Assembly (NCBI GenBank): GCA_964533215.1
Contig: CAZHLJ010000003.1
Coordinates: forward strand, 124,001-188,000
Source of the DNA: Bact-08 sp964533215
Lineage (GTDB): Bacteria; Bacteroidota; Bacteroidia; Bacteroidales; UBA932
Direction of reading: 5' to 3'
DNA length: 64,000 nt
Part shown: positions 14,956 through 23,066 of the stretch, in pieces
Numbering within the stretch: position 1 is the stretch's first letter
Layout: every line of letters begins with the position of its first letter
Position numbers and translations under genes: made by a program
The notes under the pieces: generated by a model
Seen by the model: the letters and a program-made list of their open reading frames with translations, nothing else
Databases searched by the model: none
Told to the model about the DNA's origin: nothing

Positions 14956-16763
14956 TATGTGTTCAGACTTTGGTTTATTCTGATCCTGACTGGTGGTGAA
15001 GAGGTTTCTGTTGGGGAGTAGCCTGTTATGTTAATTACAGGATACACAATATCAAGATCCCTCTCATCTCCCCATGCGGTTCCGGATTCGAGAAGAGTAT
15101 TCAATGTGGAAGATATGCTTATGAATTTTGTTCCGGATGAGGGGGCAGGAGGGCTGAATCCGGATGAAGGATTGTGTGCCCAGTTTATGGTGTAGGATAA
15201 GGATCCTGCGATAGAGTTCCCTCCGGTTGCTTTCACGTAGACATCATCACTCATGGATTCACATAGATACCAATAGCTGTCAACTCCACTTTTATAAGAT
15301 AGTTTTGCTGTCCTGTAAAAGTAAAAATACAAATCCACAGTCATATAGACAGTTACATTGCAAGTCGATTTGTAACCACCATCTTTAGTTGTAACAGAGA
15401 TATCTGCAGTGCCGGGATTAACTGCAGTGACAGTTCCATTTGCATCTACAGTTGCAATGTTTGGATTTGATGTTGACCATGTAATGGATTTATTTGTGGC
15501 ATTTGAAGGTATAACTGTAGCTGTAAGATTTTCGGTATTACCAATATCAAGGTTAAGATTAAATTTGCTCAGGCTAACTCCGGTAACGGAAATATTTGGA
15601 TCTATATATTGAAAGTTTGCAGTATACACCATATTATTATGAACAGCACATATTGAAGGAGTCCAACCAATAAAAATATAATTGGCAGCAGGAGAGGCAT
15701 AAAGAGAAGGGGTAGATCCATAGATATATTCTCCTGCACCAGAAACAGTTCCGCCATTTAAGGGCGAAGCTACAGCACTGATATTATATGTTACATCAAT
15801 AAGGTTTGAGGTGTCGATTCTCCACGACACCTCATTTATACCAGATCCCGTGAATCTGACATTCAACTGATACCAAGTATTACGTTCTACATCAAAATTA
15901 TCATAGATATTATTTCCTAAATAGAATCTATACTTGATTGTTCCAATCTTTGCCGGAGTAGTGTAATCTGCACTTATCTCCACGTATGAGCAGTAGGGTT
16001 GAGCCGCACCTGGATTTTTATCTTTTTCGCCACCTCCACATATAATGGTTCCCTGCATATTTTCAAATAGATATAAGGGCGTAGCTTCACTATGTGAAGA
16101 TGGCTCAAGATTGTCGTTCAGATTATCACCAGCAATACTTATGTGAGAATAAGAATTTACAGTATTTTTTAAAAGATACTTGCATTGATTTGCAACATTT
16201 TTCAACTCAATACTTTTGATGTTGATTAGTGTCCCGGCACTTATAGAAGACTTGTCAAATACGACTGTAACCTTAGAAATCAGCCGAGTCAAAGTCACAG
16301 ATACTGAGCCTCCTTTTACTAGGTTTGCGTTCACTTCTCCGGCCATTATGATGTCGTTGGTGCCATTGACCATATTCATGGAAATAGCTTCACGGACTGA
16401 AGCAAGCGTCGTATAGCAAGAAAAATCTATGTTTCCTGCATTTGCGATTGCTACTATCGTCTTATAACCGGTAGAGGTTGTGATCGATAGATTTGAGGTG
16501 GATCTGAAATATTCGTTGTTTATAAGCGTACCGGATATATTATATACCAAAATGTTGACCTCTTTTATTGAAACATTATTGGCACTCGTAGCCTTGGATA
16601 TGATCTCTTCGCCCTTTTTTAATAACAAAACTTTGACTTCTGCTTTCTTCTCTTCGGTTGTTTTAGAGTTCAATATCATGCTATTATCTATTACGCAACC
16701 CATAAGCAAGGTTAGTGATAATATTCCGGTAAATATTATTGGTTGGATTTGTCTAATTCTCAT
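14931..16763 (-). CDS. Fimbrillin-superfamily lipoprotein with InlB-like repeat and BIG2 domain
   Basis: A 610-residue exported lipoprotein with lipobox LLMGC (Cys23). Residues about 40-330 have the FimA/Mfa fold pattern: VSIKEVNILVYNISG, YKTIVAIANAG, VTLTRLISKVTVVFD. Then come a divergent InlB B-repeat-like module (YNISAVASPLNGGTVSGAGE...FIGWT, about 330-385) and a BIG2 Ig-like domain (VTGVSLSKFNLNL...KSTCNVTV, about 393-475). The last 135 residues are unassigned and beta-rich. In Porphyromonas-type (type V) pili, lipoprotein pilins are carried to the surface and polymerise after protease trimming; a larger pilin with extra domains is usually a tip or anchor subunit. Last gene of a four-gene minus cluster. 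Tip role is inferred. Confidence 0.75.
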   Translation of the reverse strand: MRIRQIQPIIFTGILSLTLLMGCVIDNSMILNSKTTEEKKAEVKVLLLKKGEEIISKATSANNVSIKEVNILVYNISGTLINNEYFRSTSNLSITTSTGYKTIVAIANAGNIDFSCYTTLASVREAISMNMVNGTNDIIMAGEVNANLVKGGSVSVTLTRLISKVTVVFDKSSISAGTLINIKSIELKNVANQCKYLLKNTVNSYSHISIAGDNLNDNLEPSSHSEATPLYLFENMQGTIICGGGEKDKNPGAAQPYCSYVEISADYTTPAKIGTIKYRFYLGNNIYDNFDVERNTWYQLNVRFTGSGINEVSWRIDTSNLIDVTYNISAVASPLNGGTVSGAGEYIYGSTPSLYASPAANYIFIGWTPSICAVHNNMVYTANFQYIDPNISVTGVSLSKFNLNLDIGNTENLTATVIPSNATNKSITWSTSNPNIATVDANGTVTAVNPGTADISVTTKDGGYKSTCNVTVYMTVDLYFYFYRTAKLSYKSGVDSYWYLCESMSDDVYVKATGGNSIAGSLSYTINWAHNPSSGFSPPAPSSGTKFISISSTLNTLLESGTAWGDERDLDIVYPVINITGYSPTETSSPPVRIRINQSLNTYYLNEIGR

Positions 16764-16782
16764 TAGTGCGTATCTCTATGTA

Positions 16783-17673
16783 CTATATTTCAATTAATGT
16801 TGCACCAGAAATGGTCTGACTAGCCCAATCCTGGACTAGAGCTCCTTCAAACTTAATGGCAGTAGAGTTAACAGTAAAATCAGCTGTGTAATATGAACCG
16901 GAGGCATAGGCCTGTGGAGGAATTGTTGCTGTGTACTTTTTTGACGTAACTTGCGTTCCGCCGATTATTGCATTTATCGTTACTTCTACACTGACAGAAA
17001 CAGAATTTACCGGGAGCATTATAAATGTTCCCTTTGTTCCGCTAAGTGACATAGGTACTAATGTACTACCGACTGAACTTGCTGCACCGATAACACCATC
17101 AGCCAGATTCATTCTGGAAGATTCATTTGCCGTTGTAGGAGTGATGCTGATAGCAGTTACTGCCATTTCGCTCAGACCTGATCCTGCAGTTACATTTATC
17201 TCAATGCCAACTGCCTTGTGAACATAATTGAATGAAGCTGTTCCTCCATTACTTATGCCCGTGGTCTTAGCCCATAGATAATCAGTTCCATTAGCCAGTA
17301 TCCCTGAAATACCTGAAGTAAATATCAATCCGGGTGAATTGATATTATTAATTGATACAGAGTAGAAATCATATGTGCCTTTTGGAAGATAGAGTGCAGT
17401 AACTGGATTTAGAGACCCAGAGGTTCCTCCGGTGGCATCAACAGGAGTTCCGGGAACAGGTTGTGCAGAGGCTACGGAAGCACCAACAGGATAACCAAGT
17501 ATGGAGACTTTATTGCCTGTAGTAAAAAATGTTGACGCTTTAGCCTGCATGCCTATATTATAAGAGGCATTAAACTTAATTTCTTTCGTAGATGAAATTA
17601 TTTTTTTGTCTTTCTGACAAGAGATTATTGAAAAAAGAGCCAGCACAGCTATAAAAATATTATTTTTATTCAT
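16783..17673 (-). CDS. Fimbrillin-like lipoprotein A
   Basis: A 296-residue lipoprotein (lipobox SIISC, Cys19). The body is a two-domain beta-sandwich typical of fimbrillin-like families: KEIKFNASYN start, ALYLPKGTYDFYSVSINN, GTDYLWAKTTGIS, FNYVHKAVGIEINV, and a C-terminal VQDWASQTI. It is clearly paralogous to the next upstream gene (17705-18562), sharing YLPKGxYDFYSVS, DYLWA and the xHxAxxIxI segment in order. It is probably a surface-fibre subunit or a related adhesin. It sits 19 bases from the InlB/BIG2 gene and 31 from its paralogue, which supports one operon. Confidence 0.75.
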   Translation of the reverse strand: MNKNNIFIAVLALFSIISCQKDKKIISSTKEIKFNASYNIGMQAKASTFFTTGNKVSILGYPVGASVASAQPVPGTPVDATGGTSGSLNPVTALYLPKGTYDFYSVSINNINSPGLIFTSGISGILANGTDYLWAKTTGISNGGTASFNYVHKAVGIEINVTAGSGLSEMAVTAISITPTTANESSRMNLADGVIGAASSVGSTLVPMSLSGTKGTFIMLPVNSVSVSVEVTINAIIGGTQVTSKKYTATIPPQAYASGSYYTADFTVNSTAIKFEGALVQDWASQTISGATLIEI

Positions 17674-17704
17674 AATAGTCTAAGTTATAATATGTTGTGT
17701 TTTA

Positions 17705-18562
17705 TTAATAAGAAATGTTGTTAATAACGGTAAGCCAATCCACTATGTTGCAAGTGGAAGAAATAGAATTATCTGGATTTATCATCAGGATTATCTCATA
17801 AGATTTGCCGCCGACCAAAGGTTGACTGATAGTTGTTCCATAAGATTTGTTCGTTACATTCTGGTTGTCAATACAAGCATTTATATTTACCTCAATCTGT
17901 AAAGGAGAGTTGCATGGCAGGCATATTAAATTGCGTGAGTTCCCATAGCCAGGCAAAGTGCTCATTGCATAGACGTATTCTGACGATCTGATAAAACCTG
18001 AAGTTAGGTCCATTTTTACACCCTCTTTGGCAGGCAATGTTAACATTACAGAGTTGATCTCAATTCCGTTAACCCTGTCATTACTCTCAATCTTTATCTG
18101 TATCTGACATGCCATATGCTGATACTCAAACGTAACGTAAGCTCCATTATCTACGTGGAAATTTTTGTTACCGGCCCACAGATAATCCACAAAATTTTCA
18201 AGGTTGCCGTACAATCCGTTGCAAAAGAGAATATCTGGCACATAAGAACTATTTTCTGACACGGAATAAAAATCATAATAGCCTTTAGGTAAGTAAATGC
18301 AAGATTCTGTGGTAAGGATTCCATTAACTGAAGCCGTAGCATACGTAGGAGTCCCTCCGACACTCCCCTCAATTTTTCCTTGTGAATACGCATGTATGGT
18401 AGCTATGTTGCCATTTGGGAAAAAACTGCCGGCTTTTGTTGCTGTCTTTGTTTTAATACAGGAGAATTTAACCAGATTTGAACTTTCATCCGGGGAATAT
18501 GAATCTCTTGAACAACTGAACAATATAATTGTAAATATTATTATAATGTAAATTCTTGTCAT
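17705..18562 (-). CDS. Fimbrillin-like lipoprotein B
   Basis: A 285-residue lipoprotein with lipobox ILFSC (Cys17). Conserved segments match its neighbour: NLVKFSCIKTKTATKAG, CIYLPKGYYDFYSVSENS, NFVDYLWAGNKNF, TFEYQHMACQIQIKIES, and a short C-terminal NIVDWLTVI corresponding to the VQDW strand. This looks like an old tandem duplication with strong divergence. Expected location is the outer membrane surface. Whether it polymerises or stays a monomeric adhesin cannot be told from sequence. Confidence 0.72.
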   Translation of the reverse strand: MTRIYIIIIFTIILFSCSRDSYSPDESSNLVKFSCIKTKTATKAGSFFPNGNIATIHAYSQGKIEGSVGGTPTYATASVNGILTTESCIYLPKGYYDFYSVSENSSYVPDILFCNGLYGNLENFVDYLWAGNKNFHVDNGAYVTFEYQHMACQIQIKIESNDRVNGIEINSVMLTLPAKEGVKMDLTSGFIRSSEYVYAMSTLPGYGNSRNLICLPCNSPLQIEVNINACIDNQNVTNKSYGTTISQPLVGGKSYEIILMINPDNSISSTCNIVDWLTVINNISY

Positions 18563-18580
18563 AACAATATTGTTGACTAT

Positions 18581-19120
18581 TTAGTACGACAGTTTTACTA
18601 ATTCATAAGAATTCAGCAGAGGGTTATATATAACCTCCTTTGTATTAGTCTCTGCAATTTTTTGTGCAACAAACCGTTTTACATTTATTTCGGGAACAGG
18701 ATCGTAATATTCAAATATGTTGTTGTTTATACACATTATGTTTTCATTCAGGTTACATGAGATAGTACTCTCTTTATTAACCAGAATTTGTGGAATTTTA
18801 TCATTTGCTGTCACTTCTAGATCATAAAGCACTTTATACCCTTTGCTGTAACCAACATATCTGATGTATAACCTGTCAGTGATTTCATCTATAATCTCTT
18901 CTGGATGCTCTTTCCCATATTCATCTTTCAAAAGCTTAATATGTATTTTAGCTATTCTTTTTATATGGAAATAGACTTGTACACAAGGAGATTCTCTGCA
19001 AAGATTTGTGTCTGTCTCTTCTTTTTTATTTTGCAGGACATCTGATATTGGATTGTTCTCTTTTGAGCATGAAGCCGCTGATAAAGCGACTGCCGATAAT
19101 GCAATAAGTATGATTTTCAT
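18581..19120 (-). CDS. Small lipoprotein of unknown function, first gene of the fimbrillin cluster
   Basis: A 179-residue lipoprotein with lipobox SAASC (Cys18). I do not recognise a family. Notable features are a Cys pair in NLCRESPCVQVYFH, a basic helix (RIAKIHIKLLKDEYGKEHPEE), and a beta-rich half ending VIYNPLLNSYELVKLSY. It lies 18 bases upstream of fimbrillin-like B on the same strand, so it is likely cotranscribed and may be an accessory or assembly factor for that cluster. The upstream leader of about 150 bases carries a possible -7 box (TACTTTTG, minus strand 19285-19278). Confidence 0.62.
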   Translation of the reverse strand: MKIILIALSAVALSAASCSKENNPISDVLQNKKEETDTNLCRESPCVQVYFHIKRIAKIHIKLLKDEYGKEHPEEIIDEITDRLYIRYVGYSKGYKVLYDLEVTANDKIPQILVNKESTISCNLNENIMCINNNIFEYYDPVPEINVKRFVAQKIAETNTKEVIYNPLLNSYELVKLSY

Positions 19121-19360
19121 TGTAATTTCATGTTTGGTTATTCTCTGAATCTTAGGCTAAACGACGGGTCTGAAAGATGTCGGTGGACCATGAATAAAAA
19201 CATGAAAGTTTCCCTGATGAATACCAGGATTTTGATAGTTACTTTTTTTTCGCCCCATTTCTCCCTCACTTTTTTTTCAAAAGTAAGGCTCATTACTTGC
19301 TAATTGCGGGGAAAAAGGATAAATAAAATCTAGAAATAGATTTTTTGTCAGGATTCGAAC

Positions 19361-19393
19361 AAAAAAAAAGAGACCCGTAAGGATCTCTTTTTT
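19361..19393 (-). terminator. Intrinsic terminator of DUF4402 copy 1
   Basis: On the minus strand AGAGATCC...GGGTCTCT forms the hairpin, followed by a run of nine T. The same structure follows copy 2. Confidence 0.8.
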
Positions 19394-19410
19394 ATAATAT
19401 TTTTAATCTA

Positions 19411-19950
19411 CTAGTTGTAGTTTACAGTCACCTGGAAAGGAGTTGAAGTGTATGCACCAGCTTTCTGATTTATACCTATGCTTAGAGTGGCACCAACTTC
19501 AAGAGTGTGTGATCCACCTGTAAGAGTTCCTGTTCCTGTTGTAGATGTACCTGTGATGTCACTAGTCCATTCGCCTATGTTCATTGTTGTAGACCCGTCA
19601 GAGTGTGTAACTTTTGTAGGCAAGGCAGATAGAGTAACAGTGTAAGCAAAGTCAACGTTACCTGTTATGTTGAACTTAGCAGTCTGAGGAGCTACAGCAG
19701 CAGCACCGGAGAAAGCCATTACAGTATTGTAGGTTGGAGCTGCATTGCTAAGGTTCAGCTTTACTGATCCTGCAGAATTAGCGTTTGCCACAACAGTACC
19801 GAAAGACATGTCATTAGCTTTTGTAATTGCAATTGGAGTTATTATTGTTCCACCAGCAGTGGCTGTTGCGCTGGCTGAGTTTTGTGCGAAAGAGGAAACT
19901 GAGAATCCTAAAACTGCAATTGCGAGTGCGAAGAATTTAGTTGTTTTCAT
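19411..19950 (-). CDS. Secreted DUF4402 protein, copy 1
   Basis: A 179-residue secreted protein. The start is the ATG at 19950 (MKTTKFFALAIAVLGFSVSSFAQ), giving a classical signal peptide cut after about residue 22; an in-frame ATG at 20019 lies in the upstream repeat and is unlikely. The mature part is Ala/Thr/Ser/Gly-rich, beta-sandwich-like and ends in a beta strand (PFQVTVNYN). The ITPIAITKANDMSFGTV start and C-terminal LxVGATLSI/VTVNYN pattern match DUF4402, a secreted family of unknown function that resembles pilin-like proteins. Its product is identical to that of copy 2. It carries its own terminator, so each copy may be an independent unit. Confidence 0.85.
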   Translation of the reverse strand: MKTTKFFALAIAVLGFSVSSFAQNSASATATAGGTIITPIAITKANDMSFGTVVANANSAGSVKLNLSNAAPTYNTVMAFSGAAAVAPQTAKFNITGNVDFAYTVTLSALPTKVTHSDGSTTMNIGEWTSDITGTSTTGTGTLTGGSHTLEVGATLSIGINQKAGAYTSTPFQVTVNYN

Positions 19951-19997
19951 AATGTCAGATTTTTTATTTTTTATTGTTTTTATCCTTGTTTTCCCCT

Positions 19998-20020
19998 TAT
20001 AAGTCACAAAGCGTGCCAAA
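19998..20020 (-). promoter_or_regulatory. Conserved upstream box of DUF4402 copy 1, sigma-54-like -24 half-site
   Basis: The minus strand reads TTTGGCACGCTTTGTGACTT about 50 bases before the start codon. TTGGCACG is a strong -24 half of a sigma-54 promoter; the -12 half reads GTGA where TTGC is expected, so the match is incomplete. The box is conserved in copy 2 although the neighbouring bases have diverged. Confidence 0.35.
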
Positions 20021-20213
20021 ACAATTTTAGGATATATTTATGGGTGCTGAATTAAATCTGTATGCTCCCGTAAAGTGCTTATAATTAGTACTTATCTTTT
20101 TTTTGTTAAATTTTTGTTACGATCATTATTGAGCCAAAACCTAATGGATTCCCGTAAGTATTCTTTTACAAAGTGTAAACAATTTTCATTGTTGCCAGGA
20201 TAGAACCTTAAAC

Positions 20214-20244
20214 AAAAAAAAGAGACCCGTAAGGATCTCTTTTT
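20214..20244 (-). terminator. Intrinsic terminator of DUF4402 copy 2
   Basis: The same AGAGATCC/GGGTCTCT hairpin with a run of eight T on the minus strand. Confidence 0.8.
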
Positions 20245-20261
20245 ATAATATTTTTAATCTA

Positions 20262-20801
20262 CTAGTTGTAGTTTACAGTCACCTGGAAAGGAGTTGAAGT
20301 GTATGCACCAGCTTTCTGATTTATACCTATGCTTAGAGTGGCACCAACTTCAAGAGTGTGTGATCCACCTGTAAGAGTTCCTGTTCCTGTTGTAGATGTA
20401 CCTGTGATGTCACTAGTCCATTCGCCTATGTTCATTGTTGTAGACCCGTCAGAGTGTGTAACTTTTGTAGGCAAGGCAGATAGAGTAACAGTGTAAGCAA
20501 AGTCAACGTTACCTGTTATGTTGAACTTAGCAGTCTGAGGAGCTACAGCAGCAGCACCGGAGAAAGCCATTACAGTATTGTAGGTTGGAGCTGCATTGCT
20601 AAGGTTCAGCTTTACTGATCCTGCAGAATTAGCGTTTGCCACAACAGTACCGAAAGACATGTCATTAGCTTTTGTAATTGCAATTGGAGTTATTATTGTT
20701 CCACCAGCAGTGGCTGTTGCGCTGGCTGAGTTTTGTGCGAAAGAGGAAACTGAGAATCCTAAAACTGCAATTGCGAGTGCGAAGAATTTAGTTGTTTTCA
20801 T
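20262..20801 (-). CDS. Secreted DUF4402 protein, copy 2
   Basis: The 179-residue product is identical to copy 1 (19411-19950), including signal peptide and C-terminal strand. The same family assignment applies: DUF4402, secreted, function unknown. Perfect identity at coding and silent sites, next to flanks that have already changed, means either a very recent duplication or ongoing gene conversion. Two expressed copies would raise dosage of an abundant structural surface protein; that is an inference. A repeat this perfect can also collapse or expand during assembly, so copy number should be confirmed. Confidence 0.85.
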   Translation of the reverse strand: MKTTKFFALAIAVLGFSVSSFAQNSASATATAGGTIITPIAITKANDMSFGTVVANANSAGSVKLNLSNAAPTYNTVMAFSGAAAVAPQTAKFNITGNVDFAYTVTLSALPTKVTHSDGSTTMNIGEWTSDITGTSTTGTGTLTGGSHTLEVGATLSIGINQKAGAYTSTPFQVTVNYN

Positions 20802-20849
20802 AATGTCAGATTTTTTATTTTTTATCGTTTTTATCCTTGTTTGGACCTC

Positions 20850-20872
20850 TATAAGTCACAAAGCGTGCCAAA
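20850..20872 (-). promoter_or_regulatory. Conserved upstream box of DUF4402 copy 2, sigma-54-like -24 half-site
   Basis: Same TTTGGCACGCTTTGTGACTT box as in copy 1, at the same distance from the start codon (20801). The -12 half is again GTGA, not TTGC. Confidence 0.35.
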
Positions 20873-21062
20873 TATGTTTTTATACTGTTCCGGGAGGTGC
20901 GCAATATTTTTCTTGTTCTTTGTAAATGATTGAAAATCAAAGCATAATAAAGGCTTAAAATCTTTATTGAAAATACTGTACACCTGCTTTTTATTGCAGT
21001 TGGATAAAAAAATCCTTTACATCGAGTAAAAAAATCAGCATTTAAATCTCTGTTTTTTTTAT

Positions 21063-21104
21063 AAAAAAAATCGGATTCCGGGAACATAATGTCCCAAAAT
21101 CCGA
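21063..21104 (-). terminator. Intrinsic terminator after the BIG-like lipoprotein gene
   Basis: On the minus strand TCGGATT...GGGAC pairs with TTCCC...AATCCGA, followed by eight T. It separates the sigma/anti-sigma/lipoprotein genes from the DUF4402 genes. Confidence 0.85.
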
Positions 21105-21142
21105 CTTGCTACTGTATTCCCTTTTTAGGGAAAATGGAGGTT

Positions 21143-21814
21143 TTACTGCAATTTACCTACGCAGATGCCATCTTTCTTATCTGCCTTGAATGCAATCCAA
21201 ACTGTGTTTTTATCACCTACAGTAACTGATTTGACTTGAACAACAGTTAGAGAGGTTACTTGTGTATCCTTGCCGTCAATAGTTAGCTTAGCATTTGTTT
21301 TCACGCCTTCTGTGATTGAACCTGCTGTGCTGGGAAAAGAGAGTGTAATTGTGCTTTTTGCATCTTCACTCTTCCAGCTGAACTCCACTTTGCCATCGGT
21401 GCCTTGGCTAAATTTATAAGTTCCTTTGTCAGTACCTTCAATCTTACTATTGCTGTTCCATACGAAACGAGTTTTGGGATCTGCTTTCATAGCTGTGTAT
21501 GGGTCCTCAATGATTGAAACAGACAAATTGCCTTTCTTTCCAGCTTTGTCAGTCACAACAATAGACACATTTCCTTTTTTGATTCCGGATAATGTAATCT
21601 CTTTTCCGCTTATTGCTGCAGTTGCAATGGTTGCATCTGAAGATACTACAGTGTAAGGTGCCACACCTCCAGATACGTTGACTTTATCGGTTTTTGAGAT
21701 AATAATCTCTACTTTGTTTTTATCAAAAGAGAGACCTTTGTCCTCTTTTTCACAACTAGACATAAATGGTGCTACAATTGCTGCAAGGCAAACAAAAAAC
21801 TTTAAACTTTTCAT
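21143..21814 (-). CDS. Lipoprotein with bacterial Ig-like (BIG2-type) N-terminal domain
   Basis: A 223-residue lipoprotein (lipobox MSSC, Cys21). Residues about 28-105 form a short Ig-like repeat: LSFDKNKVEIIISKTDKVNV, GVAPYTVVSSDATIATAAIS, KGNVSIVVTDKAGKKGNLSV. The rest is a beta-rich domain ending GICVGKLQ that I do not recognise. Such proteins are usually surface-exposed or periplasmic binding or stalk proteins. It follows the anti-sigma/barrel gene by 64 bases on the same strand and is ended by its own terminator, so it may be the direct target or partner of that sigma system. Confidence 0.7.
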   Translation of the reverse strand: MKSLKFFVCLAAIVAPFMSSCEKEDKGLSFDKNKVEIIISKTDKVNVSGGVAPYTVVSSDATIATAAISGKEITLSGIKKGNVSIVVTDKAGKKGNLSVSIIEDPYTAMKADPKTRFVWNSNSKIEGTDKGTYKFSQGTDGKVEFSWKSEDAKSTITLSFPSTAGSITEGVKTNAKLTIDGKDTQVTSLTVVQVKSVTVGDKNTVWIAFKADKKDGICVGKLQ

Positions 21815-21878
21815 GATTTTAAAAAATTAAATGTTAATAAATAAAATTGTTAATAATTGTTTTGATTATAGTTAAACA

Positions 21879-23066
21879 CTAAAATTCATATCTTAAACCT
21901 GTATTTATACTTGCTATTGTATGTTTTACAGTTCTAATGCTCAATGGCTGATTATTTTCGAAATAGTGAGATAAATGCGGTTCAAAGTATAGGCTCCAGT
22001 TGCTGAAAATATTGCATGATATTCCTGCTGCTGAATTTATTGACCATTGTATTCCATCAATTTTGTGAGACTTGGTCACTGAGATACCAGTCATCTGGTT
22101 TTCTTTGGTCAATATGGAAACTATACCTTTCTCAGCCATTATTCCTGCTGTAATGTATATTCTGCAATGAGGAGAAATCTTACAGATCTCTGTTGTTGCG
22201 TTCAATGGTATGCCTATGTAGTGCAACTTGAGAGTGCAAGAAGAATTATTATCCTGAATGTTGAAAGATGTAGATAAAAAATTGTATACTACTCCAGTCT
22301 CCAAAAGTGTCCTCCGGGATATGCCTTTGCTGAAAATCATTCCAATAGAGAATGGTGTGGAAAATTTTTTGTCATGAGCTGTATTGTGACTGGGATGGGT
22401 TTTGTCGCTACTAATTGAGTAGCGCCCTCTACGATTTCCGGCGGATGACCCCGCTGTACTGAAGGATGCTGAAAGTCCATACCGGTTGTTTTCCTTTTCT
22501 TCATTCTCTGTGTCAAACGCAATCAGATTGTTTTTTATGCTGTTATTTATAGTGTCGTTTTTTAATATTGGCCTTGTATACTGATTATCTGTAATGTCTT
22601 CGGATTTAAATGATTCTGCCTGTTCTGCTGGCTCTATTTGATCAAAAGACTGACATGCGTAACTACTATCGCTTTCTGAAGCGTTACTTTTTATTCTTAA
22701 TTTTTTTTCTGAAAATGACTTTGTGGGTGCAGATTCTGCAACAGGAGTAAGAGATATTTTGGATATTTTGTCGTTATGAGTGATTACGGCCAATGTTGCT
22801 GTGGGTTTATCAGAGAATACACCACTAACCCCGCATATAATTATTGAAATGAGCACAGCGGCAGCTACGCCACTAATTGATCGTTTTAGAACTATCAGCC
22901 TCTTTTTTGCATTTAGTTTCTGATTGATGTTTTTCCAACACCTTTTGTCGACAGGTAGCTGAAGATCTTCAAGATTATCTTTGAAATAATCGCAAAGTAT
23001 ATCCCTTTCGTGAAATATGTTATTATCCTCTTTTGGCATACTCTTGTCCGATAATTGATTGTACAT
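21879..23066 (-). CDS. Putative trans-envelope anti-sigma factor with C-terminal outer-membrane beta-barrel
   Basis: This 395-residue protein has a charged N-terminal part (about 1-58) that would be cytoplasmic, one TM helix (about 62-83, SGVAAAVLISIIICGVSGVF), a Ser/Asp/Glu-rich periplasmic linker (about 86-235), and a C-terminal barrel-like part (about 235-395) of alternating strands such as FSIGMIFSKG, LLETGVVYNF, LKLHYIGIPL and a final LRYEF. Overlap with the sigma gene (44 bases, or 17 if the ATG at 23039 is used) marks it as the cognate anti-sigma. Proteins joining an anti-sigma region to an OM barrel have been reported in Bacteroides (Dma, dual membrane-spanning anti-sigma factors). 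Assignment here rests on layout, not alignment. Confidence 0.75.
   Translation of the reverse strand: MYNQLSDKSMPKEDNNIFHERDILCDYFKDNLEDLQLPVDKRCWKNINQKLNAKKRLIVLKRSISGVAAAVLISIIICGVSGVFSDKPTATLAVITHNDKISKISLTPVAESAPTKSFSEKKLRIKSNASESDSSYACQSFDQIEPAEQAESFKSEDITDNQYTRPILKNDTINNSIKNNLIAFDTENEEKENNRYGLSASFSTAGSSAGNRRGRYSISSDKTHPSHNTAHDKKFSTPFSIGMIFSKGISRRTLLETGVVYNFLSTSFNIQDNNSSCTLKLHYIGIPLNATTEICKISPHCRIYITAGIMAEKGIVSILTKENQMTGISVTKSHKIDGIQWSINSAAGISCNIFSNWSLYFEPHLSHYFENNQPLSIRTVKHTIASINTGLRYEF

Larger units (their letters stand above)
19360..20020. repeat. Direct repeat unit 1 (DUF4402 gene with flanks)
   Basis: About 660 bases covering terminator, whole DUF4402 gene and about 70 bases upstream are repeated at 20213-20872. 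The coding parts appear identical base for base by eye. Differences lie only in the flanks: one T in the terminator tail, T/C near 19974, and a short divergent block near 19990. Confidence 0.9.
20213..20872. repeat. Direct repeat unit 2 (DUF4402 gene with flanks)
   Basis: Second unit of the about 660-base direct repeat described at 19360-20020. The two are separated by about 190 unique bases. Confidence 0.9.
20802..21142. other. Gene-free AT-rich interval between DUF4402 copy 2 and the BIG-like lipoprotein gene
   Basis: No convincing gene in 341 bases. It contains the conserved upstream box of DUF4402 copy 2 (20850-20872) and the terminator of the next gene (21063-21104). A 90-codon minus-strand frame here starts inside that terminator and runs through AT-rich DNA, so I do not regard it as coding. 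Confidence 0.6.

Noticed and set aside
19157..19258. A 33-codon minus-strand frame (MGRKKSNYQNPGIHQGNFHV...) in the leader before the lipoprotein at 18581-19120
   Set aside because: Short, no recognisable family, and other frames of the same stretch are equally open; a leader-peptide role is not supported by composition or a following terminator.
19360..20872. The two repeat units as a CRISPR or insertion sequence
   Set aside because: Each unit holds a single secreted-protein gene with no transposase, no terminal inverted repeats and no spacer pattern; it is a plain gene duplication.
20815..21087. A 90-codon minus-strand frame upstream of DUF4402 copy 2
   Set aside because: It starts inside the terminator of the neighbouring gene, is AT-rich and has no signal peptide or family pattern.
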